Assembly: GCF_033807575.1 (NCBI RefSeq)
Contig: NC_084726.1
Span: 3,162,001-3,226,000, forward strand
Origin: Cydia pomonella
Lineage: Eukaryota > Arthropoda > Insecta > Lepidoptera > Tortricidae
Length of the DNA stretch: 64,000 bases
Reading direction: 5' to 3'
Below are positions 30,946 to 41,899 of the stretch, piece by piece; the first letter of the stretch is position 1, and every line of letters begins with the position of its first letter. The notes beneath the pieces were generated by a model. The model ran no database searches. It saw only the letters and a list, made by a program, of their open reading frames with translations, and was not told the DNA's origin. The position numbers were made by a program, and so were the translations under genes.

Positions 30946-31785
30946 CGGAATAAAACAGGAAACGAACCAAAATTTCGTAACATTCCGGAAAAAAACATTT
31001 GTTTGTTTTTCGGATGTTTTATCACTATTGATAGGGTAATTTTCCTGTTTTTGACTATACAAGTAAACACGTTATGTCCTCAACGCCTGGCTTATAGTAA
31101 ACACCCTGTGTCGACCAACATATTCATGATCGGATTCTATCAGAACAAGGACTCTTAAAATGTTGCTTTTACCAACTACTCACGGAGGAGAGATTTTTGA
31201 ATTTCGAGCGCTCGCTTTCTTCTTTTGAAAATCTGTGGAAAACGACAAAATGCTATTTTTGAAATACGAGCGATGGACATTGGGAATTTATTGGTATTGA
31301 CCATTAGTATTTAATTCTAGTAAAATAAAAGGGAAAACACGAAATCGAGCGATCCAAAATTGGCTACTAAAGATATACAATGTCTTGCAATGCCTAGTGA
31401 CCGTAAGTCCGCCTTTTGTAACTGTATATTTTTTACTCTGCAATATTTTTTAAATAAGTTAATGTAAAAGATGCCTCTCAAATATCAAAAGTGCGATCAA
31501 AAAAAGAAAAAAAAAGATCAAAAAAAGAAGTGTATATAGAATAAGTTTTCTGCCAACAAACTGCTATGCAGTGTGGCAGATAAGTGATCATAGCCGATGT
31601 AACTTCTCTTTTATAAATAAATAAAAAAATCGGAATGTGTCAAGTATCCCTGGAAGTAGCGAATTCATGACTTATATGTGATTGCGTAAATTATTTGCTT
31701 TTGCAACGGTATATTACAAGAATTTAGCACTCGCCGTGTCTTCTGAATACAAAATTTCTAGATAAAATTTCTTTTCGCATTTTCA
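30946..31785. other. Anonymous stretch with retroelement tail traces
   Basis: 31400-31470 (AGTCCGCCTTTTGTAACTGT) resembles the tail family of 545-665. 31500-31625 has AAAAAGAAAAAAAAAGATCA and an AATAAATAAA tail. No gene. Confidence 0.45.
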
Positions 31786-32240
31786 TATACGATCTCCGTA
31801 AAACAAACGCTTGCGTGATGTAGGAATCGCTCCGTACGTGACAGCGCCATCTGACGATAAATTAAGTAAACTTTCATTTCGAGTTTTGTATATGGAACGT
31901 TAATTCCAGCGCCATTATAGCCCTCTTAGCCTATCTGTACACACACACGCTAAAGAATGTGCATTCATTGTCAACATAACGCTTTTAATACAAATATTTG
32001 GCTATAATTTTTGGTGCTGCCAGTCTCAGTAGGTATCAATTTTTATATACCATCTCCGTAAAACAAACGCTTGCGCGATGTAGGAATTTCGCCGTATGTG
32101 ACAGCGCCATCTCTCAACAAATTAAGTAAACTATAATTTTGTTTTTTGTATATGGAACGTTAATTCCAGCGCCATTTTAGCCCTTTTAGCCTATCTGTAC
32201 ACACACTAATGAATGCGCATACATTGTCGACATCGCGCTT
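31785..32240 (+). repeat. Two tandem copies of a 260-bp unit
   Basis: ATCTCCGTAAAACAAACGCT, GTGACAGCGCCATCT, GTATATGGAACGTTAATTCC, CAGCGCCATT and AGCCTATCTGTACACACAC recur in order with a 260-bp offset (31791 and 32051). Divergence is roughly 10-15 percent. Function unknown. Confidence 0.85.
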
Positions 32241-32488
32241 GTTCCTAAATTTCATGCATAAACAAGTAAATATTTTTACGCGAACTAAAATCCTTGTTTG
32301 TGGACAGTTTTTTGTTCAACAAATACAAATATTTGGCTAATTATTTTGATTGCTGAAAAACATGAAGTTTGATTGTACATTTTGAAGATTCAGATGCAAA
32401 ATGGCGTAAAAACATAAAACATTGGGTAATGACTCGGAATTTAAGCATTGAAACGTACCGACGTCATCACGCATTTATTCCTCTTTTT

Positions 32489-33023
32489 AGGGTTCCGTAG
32501 CCAAATGGCAAAAAACGGAACCCTTATACATTCGTCATGTCCGTCTGTCTGTCCGTTTATGTCACAGCCACTTTTTTCCGAAACTATAAGAGCTATACTG
32601 TTCAAACTTGGTAAGTAGATGTATTCTATGAACCGCATTAAGATTTTCACACAAAAATAGAACAAAAAACAATAAATTTTGGGGGTTCCAACTGAAACTC
32701 AAAAAAAATTTTTTCATCAAACCCATACGTGTGTGGTATCTATGGATAGGCATTCAAAAATGATATTGAGGTTTCTAATATCATTTTTTTCTAAACTGAA
32801 TAGTTTGCGCGAGAGACACTTCCAAAGTGGTAAAATGTGTCCCCCCCCCTGTAACTTCTAAAATAACAGAATGATAATACAAAAAAAAATGATATACATT
32901 GCCATGCAAACTTCCACCGAAAATTGGTTTGAACGAGATCTAGTAAGTCGTTTTTTTTTATACGTCATAAATGGTACGGAACCGTTCATGGGCGAGTCCG
33001 ACTCGCACTTGGCCGCTTTTTTT
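32489..33023 (+). mobile_element. GTTCCGTA-end family, long variant
   Basis: It starts TTTTTAGGGTTCCGTAGCCA with the inverted pair GGGTTCCGT/ACGGAACCC. It contains TCATGTCCGTCTGTCTGTCC, GAACCGCATT and a C-run of nine, and ends GGTACGGAACCGTTCATGGG, then CGAGTCCGACTCGCACTTGG, CCGC and a T-run. The interior is shared with 47240-48085. Confidence 0.85.
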
Positions 33024-33092
33024 TAATATTACGTCGGCAAACAAGCATACGGCCCGCCTGATGAAGCAGTCTCCGTAGCCTATGGACAATGC
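33024..33092 (-). mobile_element. R-family 3' tip abutting previous element
   Basis: On the - strand TAGGCTACGGAGACTGCTTC, then CAGGCGGGCCGTATGCTTGT, TTGCCGACGTAATATT. It begins in the T-run that ends the neighbouring element, so one may have inserted into the other's tail. Confidence 0.75.
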
Positions 33093-34410
33093 TATGCAAG
33101 CTGCAGTTTGTACATAAACTCGACAATCTAATTCCTATATCATAAACTTCCTAAATACTCGTAAACCTTTAACGAGTAATAGAGACAACAATTAAATGCA
33201 ACATAATGCTACACGGAGTTTAACTGTCATGACAAAACTAGTGTTTAAAGTAGATGACATAAGTCAGTTGACAATTCGAGGCGTTTACGTCGTTTTTTAT
33301 CAGTGCAGAATAAGGTGATGTACAATGTAAATGCCAAAGATAGGTGCAGAATAAAGACTGCTAAACTACCTGATGAATATAGAATAGAATAGATGAAACA
33401 TAATTCAAGGAGCGTTTAAACTGTACTTAAGTAAATCATAAGACGTTACAGAACCAACTTATTATAAAGCCTCACTGAAAAGGTCTCCACTCAGCTTAAT
33501 GTCAAGGTAACTAAGGATCTCATTGCTGGTCTTCCGCGGAAACCCTTCCGAGAAAGCGCAAATACACGCTTATTTACAATATCCGGGTTACTTTCTTATT
33601 TTTATTGTAATAGATGGCGTTAGTTTTGCGTGGCCTTATTTTCATATCAAGGGTTTTATTGAAATACCAAAAATACGTTATTGCAATATATCGGTCGGAG
33701 AGTTTCCAAAGATGCGAAATTTCTACATGGAACAAATTTGGAATCTTCTTATATTTTTGTGTGGGGATTAAAAATGTACAGTTTCAAAATAAACGCTTCC
33801 TTCACTTCGTGTGAAATTTTACAACTTTATGGAAACTTGTGGAAAACTGCACATTGTGTACGCATTGCACAAATACATAACTACGAGTGTCATTAATAGG
33901 AGAATAGTAACAAATAAAATCAATTCTAACTATCAAGTAAGTAATTTTCTTTAAATATTAAGAATCTTACTTAATTTATAATCTTGTCGTCACATTTCTG
34001 CTGTCATGTTATGTAAGGTTTTTTGTTGAATCGGGCTCATTATTTCTCAGGCCTATTTCTTTAGCATCAGTCTTGCTGTTTTGTATCAACTTCGTGTGCA
34101 ATATCGCGTTAGTTGGTTGCACCAAAAGCTTTTTTACTTACGCTTTTCCCGTCCCTGGGAATCAAGGTGTTAAAATACTTTAGCAGTCTTCATTATATAC
34201 TTGTCTTTGGTAGCTAGGGCATACGGATAACATATGTTACGTAACGAGGCATAAATTACAGTGTATTTAGTTACGTTACTACACAGTGTTCTAGGATTTA
34301 ACTGTGAAAATCGTATTATGTAATAGTATGTGAAATCGTTTTTAGTAGGTGTACTTTTTAACAGACATTAAAAAGGAGAGAGAGATAACATACTATAAGT
34401 ATAAGTATTG
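33093..34410. other. Anonymous stretch
   Basis: Three overlapping frames of 66-82 codons on the + strand (33523-33896) have no recognisable domain, splice sites or codon signal. No repeat identified. Confidence 0.5.
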
Positions 34411-34411
34411 T

Positions 34412-34582
34412 ATTGTATTTATTTCAAGTAACATCGCTCTCAAGTTATCAGGTTGTCTGGAAGAGATCGCTTTTTAGCGATAAGACCGCCTGTTGTTTAC
34501 CTCTTCTTTATGTGTTGTATTATTTGTACTGTTTCTGTATTGAGGTGTGCAATAAAGTATATTTGTATTGTATTGTATCGCT
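34412..34582 (+). mobile_element. LINE 3' UTR with TATTG tail
   Basis: GGTTGTCTGGAAGAGATCGC, TTTTTAGCGATAAGACCGCC, TGTTGTTTACCTCTTCTTTA, GTGTGCAATAAAGTATATTT, then TGTATTGTATTGTAT. A second copy is reversed at 36472-36585. The AATAAA followed by short tandem units is a LINE-type terminus. Confidence 0.8.
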
Positions 34583-34721
34583 CATAAAAGCTTTGAAACG
34601 AAACAAAATCAAGATAAAATACAAACATTACAAAAATATTAAATAACTTATAGGAAACATGTGGAAAAAAAAATTAATTAAGAGCAATTCCTAGCTGAGC
34701 AACTTTTCAAATCTCGAATTT

Positions 34722-35030
34722 TTGAAGCTATGTTTCTGTCGCGCTGCGGTGGGCGGGAGCCGGAGCTATCTAAGTGTAAGTGCGCGCACACAGACGCGAG
34801 ACTCGTGCGCTCGCTCATTGCGCGCCGTTCCGTCGACATCGCCCGCGAGCCGGACGGAATTTATTCTGCGCTGCCCGACGCAAGTTGTTTTTGTTGTTAC
34901 CACGTAATATTGTTTTTCATTTTTATATTATACTGTATCTATTACACCCTAATACGAAACACCCTATCACCTGTACTAAATGTATTTTACACCTATGATG
35001 ACGAAATAATAAATGATTGATTGATATTAA
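34722..35030 (+). other. GC-rich block with TGAT tail, unclassified
   Basis: 34730-34890 is GC-rich (GCGCGCACACAGACGCGAGA, GCTCATTGCGCGCCGTTCC). The sequence then turns AT-rich and ends AATAATAAATGATTGATTGA. All three forward frames are open for 60-95 codons, which reflects GC content. The end looks like a retroelement tail. It could be a solo LTR or SINE; undecided. Confidence 0.4.
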
Positions 35031-35034
35031 TTAC

Positions 35035-36175
35035 CATATAGGTAAAAACTGCAAAAAAAATGATGTCTCAGCTTCGGTTGTCGTCGTACAGTCAAGTTCA
35101 AAAATATGTATCGAAAGAATCGTCTCATAAATATGGTACTACGCTCTTATTACACTGGAATAAGATGCTATGGGACATATTTTTGAGTAAGATGTGTACA
35201 CCCATATTTTTAACTTGACTGTACCTATCCGTATCAGTAAGTTGGGAGTGATCATGGTGTGTTGTGAAATTTTGTAAGTAGGTATAAATATACCTATGGT
35301 TAAACTATAATCTATTTAACTTGTAGTACGATGGGGCTAAACTTGGGCCGCCTTATTGAAGAACGTATCGCAATGACAATCTGGGTAAAGTATGCTGGGA
35401 TAATGCCGGACAATTTTGGGACCAATTGAGAGAACTCGTGAAAAAATGTTTTTTGAAGATCTCAACACGTGACAGATTCTTAAAGTACGTAGCGAATCGT
35501 TAAATAATAACCGTAGATTCGGCCTGAATTTTGGTAATCTTCAATATAGAACGGTTTTAGTTTTGTACCTGTGTAAAGACGAGACATACTTTTTTTAGGG
35601 TAACGAGTGTTTTGCCATCAAGGGAGAACATTGGATGGTGAAAAAAAGTTGCTTCTAATGGAAAGAGAATAAGGTATCACAAAGAAATAGGTCCGGTGTC
35701 TACCCTTTTGTATCCGATCTTAACCCTGATACAAAAATTGGTAAAATTGTGGCTCTCAAACTTTGATACCTATGTCATCATAAGGCAATTTGATAAGTAA
35801 ACAATGTGCTAAGAAACCTCTTATTGTAAGGTTTACCCGAAGTAATAAAAAAAAACCACTAAAATAATAGATACGTTGCGAAGTTTTGACAATTTAATTT
35901 TTCCTGAACTGTACAGGTTTAGGGAAAGTGTAAATGTATTGTTTATTGAATGGAGTGTACTGGAAGATATTAAGTACTTAAGTAGGAGGGACAAAAATCA
36001 AAATAAAAAATAATCGTGCCCAGTCATTTTTAATGAAGGTCGCCAAAAAAATAAGAATCAAACTTAGAAATCAAAAAGACTAAGTAGTTCTTTAAAAAGG
36101 TCAAGGTCACTGAGAGCCCATCTTGAAGTATGGAAAATAATTAAAATTGCGATTTTATTGGTTTAATTTTGCAAT
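35035..36175. other. Anonymous stretch
   Basis: 35095-35225 has an inverted pair (ACAGTCAAGTTCAAAAATAT and ATATTTTTAACTTGACTGT) around a 90-bp loop, another small palindromic element. The rest is unremarkable. Confidence 0.55.
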
Positions 36176-36177
36176 TA

Positions 36178-36198
36178 TGTATATATATATATATATAG
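36178..36198. repeat. TA microsatellite
   Basis: TGTATATATATATATATATA, about nine TA units. Confidence 0.9.
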
Positions 36199-36471
36199 TT
36201 GATATACAATCTTTTTTTTTTTGATAAAATGTAAGGATCGTATGTAAAGAGTAAAGTAAATATATAGGAAAAGAGAGCCCTCTTGAAGTATTTTAAGGAA
36301 ACTAATTTCGAGCCCTATCTCTATTTTGTATCCGAAACTAGCAATGTATGTATGCGTGCACATCTACATATGCATCCGTATGTGTAGGTACTTTATTGCG
36401 AAAAATTGCTCATTTGCTATCTATTTTACTCGATTTTGTTATAAATTTCAACATGTATCATCATCCCTATA

Positions 36472-36585
36472 CAATATAAATACTCTTTATTGCACACCTC
36501 AATAAAAGAAAACAATACAAAAGAAAACATACACATAAGCACAGGTAAACAACATGCGGTCTTATCGCTGAAAGGCAACCTTTGG
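36472..36585 (-). mobile_element. LINE 3' UTR, reverse strand
   Basis: On the - strand GGTTGCCTTTCAGCGATAAG, ACCGCATGTTGTTTACCTGT, then GAGGTGTGCAATAAAGAGTA. It is the partner of 34412-34582. Confidence 0.8.
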
Positions 36586-36589
36586 GTTG

Positions 36590-37435
36590 CGGAAATTAAA
36601 AAAATTACATTGTCAGTAACCGTCGCGCTGGTAGTGGTACTGGATAAAAATAATGGTACGAAAGTCTGATCAAGAAAACAATAAATGTGATAATTAAGGT
36701 CAGTAGGTAAATTGAAGAAAATTTAAAGTTTGATAATCACTGCTGTTTTTTAAATAGGTAAAGATCTGATTGTTTCTGGTCCGATCTTTACCTGGAAGGG
36801 TCAAGATCGGATATCGGTCTACAGCAGTGCTAGGTCTGTTAACACAATTACAAAAACAAACACAGTTTCATCACAATACGCAAAATAAATTACAGAGCGA
36901 AGATCGGATAGAAGGAAGAATTCGCGAAATTTACCTTGCTCTCTGTGATTGCACATAGCACAAGCCCGACTCCCTGAGCGACGCGGGGACACTGACAGTT
37001 GAGGCGCAATGAAATGGCGTCTTACACAATGTTGCCAACATTAAAAAATAAAGCCAAATTAGGGGGAAATGAATGTCCTACGTTCTTCACCCGCATCCGG
37101 TATTTACCCAACATACCTTAATCGTTGAACCGCCGCATTTCAAAATGGCCCTTATTTTGATATCGGCTAGCCGTAATGTAATACGGCGGATTATACAATA
37201 CGACTGCGATACTTATATATAAATCCCCTCGTCAATGTAATTTCATTAAATTTGCTATCTAGTGGCAAACATCAAAGTAGTTATCTTTTACTTGTGACGC
37301 ACAAGTGTGAGCAATGTAAAATACTATATTTCTAAAAAAAATTGCCTACTACGTAATAAAAGAAAATGTGATTATTAAATTATAATACGAAAGGTGGTCA
37401 AATCGCAAAATGCTGTCGTTTTATTTAAAATAATG
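36590..37435. other. Anonymous stretch
   Basis: 36729-36810 has a short inverted pair (AGGTAAAGATCTGATTGTTT and CCGATCTTTACCT). A 62-codon frame at 36770-36958 has no supporting evidence. Confidence 0.45.
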
Positions 37436-37442
37436 AAATAAT

Positions 37443-37508
37443 TAGACCAGTTCCGAAAGTACCGGGAAATCCCGGTTCTTTAAAACAGTACCGGTTCTGC
37501 AATCCCTA
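37443..37508. repeat. Short iterated ACCGG/CCGGT element end
   Basis: CCAGTTCCGAAAGTACCGGG, AAATCCCGGTTCTTTAAAAC, AGTACCGGTTCTGCAATCCC, TA. It ends TGCAATCCCTA like 30142. Confidence 0.6.
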
Positions 37509-37717
37509 ATAAGGATGTTATGCCCATCACTATTCCTTCTGTGTACGTATATTTAGAAACTGTCTCCGCCTCCAATTCGTGCGATAAGGACAACTGCAGC
37601 TCGGACCGAAATTCACTCGCAAAAAACTCAAAAATCGAGGTTTCGCTCTCGACTGTTTCCTCCTCCAAAACGCAACTAATCATTATGAAATTTTGGAAAT
37701 TGCAAGAGGAAGAAATA

Positions 37718-37880
37718 ATCTATGCCGCTATGTTTTGATTTTTTGGATATTTTTTGTCATATTTGTATACTGTGCCTTTTTTTACAGCCAATTCAATTTA
37801 GCCGTTTTTGCGATTTTCGAGGCGCTGTATCTTTCTTCAAAATAAAATAATCCAAAAAAGCAAAACATAGCGGCACAGAT
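37718..37880. repeat. Inverted-repeat segment
   Basis: TGCCGCTATGTTTTGATTTT, then TTGGATATTTT at the left; AAAATAATCCAAAAAAGCAA and AACATAGCGGCA at the right. Arms of about 30 bp, loop about 100 bp. Confidence 0.65.
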
Positions 37881-37964
37881 ATTGATGATATTGATCTTAT
37901 TTGAAAAAATCACTGCTCTAGGTTAAAAATTCAGGGAGGAATCAGTCGAGAGCGTTTGTATGGA

Positions 37965-38250
37965 AAAATCGCAACTAGGAATTCCTCTTAAGGAATAAAA
38001 ACTTGGTCCATGGGGTCCCAGCGCGCACAAGTTTTTTGCAGAAATCGCGAAGCGTCTGGTTGACGTAACTGGTGACCGAAGAGCTGGCGGCTTCCTCGCA
38101 CAACGTATCAGCATTGCGATACAACGAGGAAAAGCCGCCAGCATCCTTGGAACAATGCGTCAAGAGCCTATTTTAGATTTAAGCTAGTTAAAGTAATCCT
38201 CTGTAATAATACATTATGTATATTGTTATTGTAAATAAAATGTGTTATAA
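37965..38250 (+). pseudogene. LINE ORF2 C-terminus with coding hairpin, copy 1
   Basis: The frame corresponds to LGPWGPSAHKFFAEIAKRL, VDVTGDRRAGGFLAQRISIA, IQRGKAASILGTM; the upstream part is frameshifted at about 38005. Positions 38083-38142 form the 60-nt hairpin described in the findings. An A/T-rich 3' UTR with AATAAAATGTG follows. It is the same family as 46900-47055, 58400-58645 and 60060-60370. Confidence 0.8.
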
Positions 38251-38254
38251 TATT

Positions 38255-38598
38255 TCAAGAATAAAAATAATAAAATATGATAACTATATATTTTTGATAA
38301 ACTATCACATTTCATATTATAACTAATACATAAAACGTATAAAGAGCCCTTAAAGACATTTCCAAAGCAGAATTATTTATGGGTCAATTTTTTTTCATAC
38401 AATTTTATATGGTACAATTGTTTCATTTATAGTGACCTCTAAATGATGTTTAATTGGTAACATTTTTGCTATGGATACTTTTTACATATATTGGAATAAA
38501 AAAACCCGTGTGGAAAAAAAAAACATAAAACTTTATATTTTTTGACATCCCTCATCCCTAGTAGGAAATCACAATAAAGCAAATGTTGTGGGGACTTC
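38255..38598. other. Anonymous AT-rich stretch
   Basis: No gene or recognised repeat. Confidence 0.5.
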
Positions 38599-38601
38599 TG
38601 A

Positions 38602-38862
38602 GGACCGGTCTAGCCTAGTGGGTAGTGACCCTGCCAATGAAGCCGATGGTCCTGGGTTCGAATTCCGGTAAGGGCATGTATTTGTGTGATGAGCACAGGT
38701 ATTTGTTCCTGAGTCATGGATGTTTTCTATGTATTTAAGTATTTGTATATTATATATATCGTTGTCTGAGTACCCACAACACAAGCCTTCCTGAGCTTAC
38801 CGTTGGATTTAGTCAATTTGTGTAAGAAAGTCTCTATAATATTTATTTATTTACTCAGACGA
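38602..38862 (+). mobile_element. SINE-A, intact copy
   Basis: Head GACCGGTCTAGCCTAGTGGG, TAGTGACCCTGCCAATGAAG, box-B-like GGTTCGAATTCCGG. Body GTGATGAGCACAGGTATTTG, GTCATGGATGTTTTCTATGT, TATATATATCGTTGTCTGAG. Tail CACAACACAAGCCTTCCTGA, GTCAATTTGTGTAAG and ATTTATTTATTTA. It is the best reference copy here. Confidence 0.92.
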
Positions 38863-38897
38863 CAAAATATATAATAAATCCATAAGTAAGGAACAAA

Positions 38898-39150
38898 TAA
38901 ATAAATAAATAAATATTATAGGACATTATTACACAAATTGACTAAATCCCACAGTAAGCTCAATAAGGCTTGTGTTGAGGGTACTTAGACAACAATATAT
39001 ATAATATATAAATATTTATAAATATTTAAATACATAGAAAACACCCATGACTCAAATAAAATAAAATATTTGTAATAAGCACACAAATGAATGCCCTTAC
39101 CAGTAGTCGAACCCGGGACCTTCTGCTTCGTAGGCAGGGTCACTCTGGTC
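38898..39150 (-). mobile_element. SINE-A copy in inverted orientation
   Basis: On the - strand the head TGACCCTGCCTACGAAGCAG, box-B-like GGTTCGACTACTGG and the full body and tail are present, ending at AAATAAATAAATAAATATTA. With 38602-38862 it makes a tail-to-tail pair with a short spacer. A third head fragment (TAGTGACCCTGTCTACAAAG, +) lies at 39157-39190. Confidence 0.9.
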
Positions 39151-39190
39151 ACTCAGTAGTGACCCTGTCTACAAAGCAGAACCGGGATGT

Positions 39191-40015
39191 AGTCAGTACT
39201 ATATTAAAAGGCCGTCAAAATTTGAGAGTACCCGACTATGCTGTCGTACAATAAAGCATTTTCTGGCCTCAATCCCTGGAGGAGTAAATAATGAAGATGC
39301 CCTAGCAACAATAAAGGCGCACGCCCGCAAACGACATAACAACAATACTAACCTTACATTGTTATGGTTTTGTTCGCGGCCACAAACATTAATTACATGG
39401 GAAATAGATTAAAAACAGTAGGTATAATTATATTAGTTTATCTAGAAAACTGCCTCCCCACGCAGATCTCAAAATGACGTATTGCAAACTCAAAACATTT
39501 TTGTGCGATGTTCCAATAACCAAATTTTAATTTGATCGATTGCGGTTTTATTTTCAAAGCATATCTTTCAATAAGTTTTTGGCAAGTTTCATTTTTGGTA
39601 CAAGTTTTTATCGCTGACTGTACTTTTTTTCCACAGGCAACTAATACTCACAATTCTAAAAACCCCAAACATAATTAGGTTGCGTTGTTTTACCACAGAG
39701 TTCCTATGGCTACCTCCTGTCTCCGTCATCAGATCAGCTTGATGGTACCATAATATTGCATTGTCACCCGACTTACATATGTATGCAAATTTTCAGCTTC
39801 ATCAGAAACCGGGAAGTGGGTCAAATTTAACTTACAAGATTTCTCCCATACATACTAACAGGGCAAGTTAAATAAAAGCTTGTAAAAAATAGGAACAATG
39901 TAACATACCTACTTGCGGTTTTTGGGCACTGTAATGTAGGGTAGAATATCCAAATATCGACCTTAAATTAGCTCTAAATTGCTTGCCATGCGAAAAATAA
40001 GTGACTAGCAATCTC
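39191..40015. other. Anonymous stretch
   Basis: No gene. 39640-39900 holds fragments such as CCACAGAGTTCCTATGGCTA and TTACCATAATATTGCATTGT-like text typical of an old repeat but not assignable. Confidence 0.4.
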
Positions 40016-40016
40016 T

Positions 40017-40340
40017 TTTTCTTCCTCGCGTTGTCTCGGCATTTGCCACGGCTCATGGGAGCCTGGGGTCCGCTTGACAACTAATCCCAAGATTTGGCGT
40101 AGGCACTAGTTTTTACGAAAGCGACTGCCATCAGACCTTCCAACCCAGAGGATAAACTAGGCCTTGTTGGGATTAGTCCGGTTTCCTCACGATGTTTTCC
40201 TTCACCGAAAAGCGACTGGTAAATATCAAATGATATTTCGTACATAAGTTCCGAAAAACTCATTGGTACGAGCCGGGGTTTGAACCCGCGACCTCCGGAT
40301 TGCAAGTCGCACGCTCTTACCGCTAGGCCACCAGCGCTTC
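40017..40340 (-). mobile_element. SINE-B, intact copy
   Basis: On the - strand AGCGCTGGTGGCCTAGCGGT, AAGAGCGTGCGACTTGCAAT, CCGGAGGTCGCGGGTTCAAA, CCCCGGCTCGTACCA, then the body to GACAACGCGAGGAAGAAAAA. Box A and box B are both well conserved. It is the reference copy. Confidence 0.92.
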
Positions 40341-40344
40341 AAGT

Positions 40345-40840
40345 GACTAGCAATCACCTGTCTATTTTTAAATCCAGATCACTAGTTCGAGAAGCGACTA
40401 TGAATACGGAATTTGAATTGAATAAGTGACGTGTAAATGTGTGTAGTCGCAAGTAATGTTTTGAAAAATTATTCAATTTCTACCTCATCGTCATGTAAAA
40501 CATTCCAAGTTGCGCATCAGTGGCAGTATTTTGTGTTTTCTTAAACGATCCTGCGCTTACTGTTTTAAATTAGTATACTGCGCCCCAAAACAAACCGAGA
40601 CAAATATTTAAACGCGACAATAACGCAAGACATTGTTCTAGAAATGAGGATGGCCTTTAATTTAAATGACAAGGGAACAAAACCTCTTGTGCGCAAAGTG
40701 TATTACCGAGGGCTGTAAGCGGTTTATATGTTTTGTACAGTTTTATGTAAACTGCACGCGGTCTTGTCTGTGTAAAAGCCGTCAATTGTATATTACACGC
40801 CTAGGCCAGTAAAATAAGAAATGTCTTAGATCACATTTTT
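40345..40840. other. Anonymous stretch
   Basis: No gene or recognised repeat. Confidence 0.5.
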
Positions 40841-40842
40841 TT

Positions 40843-40917
40843 ATACCACGACGGTCATAAACAAGCATACGACCCGTCTGATGGTAAGCAGTCACCGTAG
40901 CCTACGGACGCCTGCAA
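40843..40917 (-). mobile_element. R-family 3' fragment
   Basis: On the - strand CGTCCGTAGGCTACGGTGAC, TGCTTACCATCAGACGGGTC, GTATGCTTGTTTATGACCGT, CGTGGTATAAAAAAAT. It abuts the 100-bp tandem array directly. Confidence 0.85.
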
Positions 40918-41183
40918 CCTATAAAACGATATCCATGACGACTTTTATGACAGAATGCACGGCCGCCATCTTGGATTCCAAAATGGTCATCATTTTCGAA
41001 ATCTGCACTTCCTAAAACCTATAAAACGATATCCATGACGACTTTTATGACAGAATGCACGGCCGCCATCTTGGATTCCAAAATGGTCATCATTTTCGAA
41101 ATCTGCACTCCCTGAAACCTATAAAACGATATCCATGACGACTTTTATGACAGAGTGCACGGCCGCCATCTTGGATTCCAAAG
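40918..41183 (+). repeat. Tandem array, 100-bp unit, 2.7 copies
   Basis: ATAAAACGATATCCATGACG, ACTTTTATGACAGAATGCAC, GGCCGCCATCTTGGATTCCA, AAATGGTCATCATTTTCGAA, ATCTGCACT recur at 40921, 41021 and 41121 with nearly no differences. High identity implies recent expansion or homogenisation. Confidence 0.93.
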
Positions 41184-41194
41184 TAGAAGTCTAC

Positions 41195-41640
41195 TTGAAA
41201 CGGTACCGTACGGTACCCTTTCAACTGTAGCGGTACCGTTTGAAAAATGTACCTATTACATTTTATTTATTCGGGTACTGTTACAGTTGTATAGCTTTTC
41301 AATTGATACCCTTAGTTTAGGTATCGGTCTTGTGCGATTTTATTCGGGTACCGTTAGCTTTGGATACCTATTCAATTGATACCCTTTGTGTAGGTATCGG
41401 TCGTTTGCGATTTTATTCGGGTACCGTTACAGTTGTATAGCTTTTCAATTGATACCCTTAGTTTAGGTATCGGTCTTGTGCGATTTTATTCGGGTACCGT
41501 TAGCTTTGGATACCTATTCAATTGATACCCTTATCTTAGGTATCGGTCTTTTGCGATTTTATTCGGGTACCCTTAGCTTTGGATACCTATTCAATTGATA
41601 CCTTTATTTTAGGTTACCGGTCTTTTGCGGTTTTTCAGTC
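41195..41640 (+). repeat. Tandem array of about 74-bp GGTACC-rich unit, dimeric
   Basis: TTATTCGGGTACCGTTA, ATTCAATTGATACCCTTA, TTTAGGTATCGGTCTTGTGC recur about every 73-74 bp at 41268, 41342, 41415, 41489 and 41562. Units alternate between one with ACAGTTGTATAGCTTTTC and one with GCTTTGGATACCTATTC, a two-monomer higher-order repeat of about 147 bp. The array starts with CGGTACCGTACGGTACC and ends GGTTTTTCAGTCCCTGCTCC. Confidence 0.92.
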
Positions 41641-41784
41641 CCTGCTCCAGAGGTGTTACTCTAGTTTTCGAATGTGAGGAAGGTTTTTACATATGTTTTT
41701 TAAAACTATGTCTAAGTATAATTTATTATAGCATTTCCTTAGGGTACTTTCAATTTACCATGCTTGGAAAGTAAAATGCTCTAG

Positions 41785-41884
41785 TGCAGAAACGTATCAC
41801 TTTCTGCACACTTTAGAACAACAATGACCCTCTATTCTGATCGTCATTGTTGTTCTAAAAAGTGTGCAGAAAGAGATACGTTGC
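41785..41884. repeat. Palindromic MITE-like element
   Basis: TGCAGAAACGTATCACTTTC, TGCACACTTTAGAACAACAA at the left; TTGTTGTTCTAAAAAGTGTG, CAGAAAGAGATACGTTGCA at the right; short loop. Half-copies are at 5487-5575 and 12105-12185. Confidence 0.85.
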
Positions 41885-41899
41885 ATGAGAAATGAAAAA

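Noticed and set aside
33523..33896. Three overlapping 66-82 codon frames
   Set aside because: No domain, no consistent phase, no splice sites; chance frames.
34722..35020. Overlapping 61-96 codon frames as a small gene
   Set aside because: All three forward phases are open because of GC-rich DNA; the segment ends in a retroelement-like TGAT tail.
40260..40340. tRNA gene on the - strand
   Set aside because: Box A and box B are present but are joined to the repeated SINE-B body, and the acceptor arm does not pair; it is a SINE head.
40918..41640. Regular direct repeats suggestive of a CRISPR array
   Set aside because: Units are identical or alternating over their whole length with no unique spacers, and the context is eukaryotic; they are tandem satellites.
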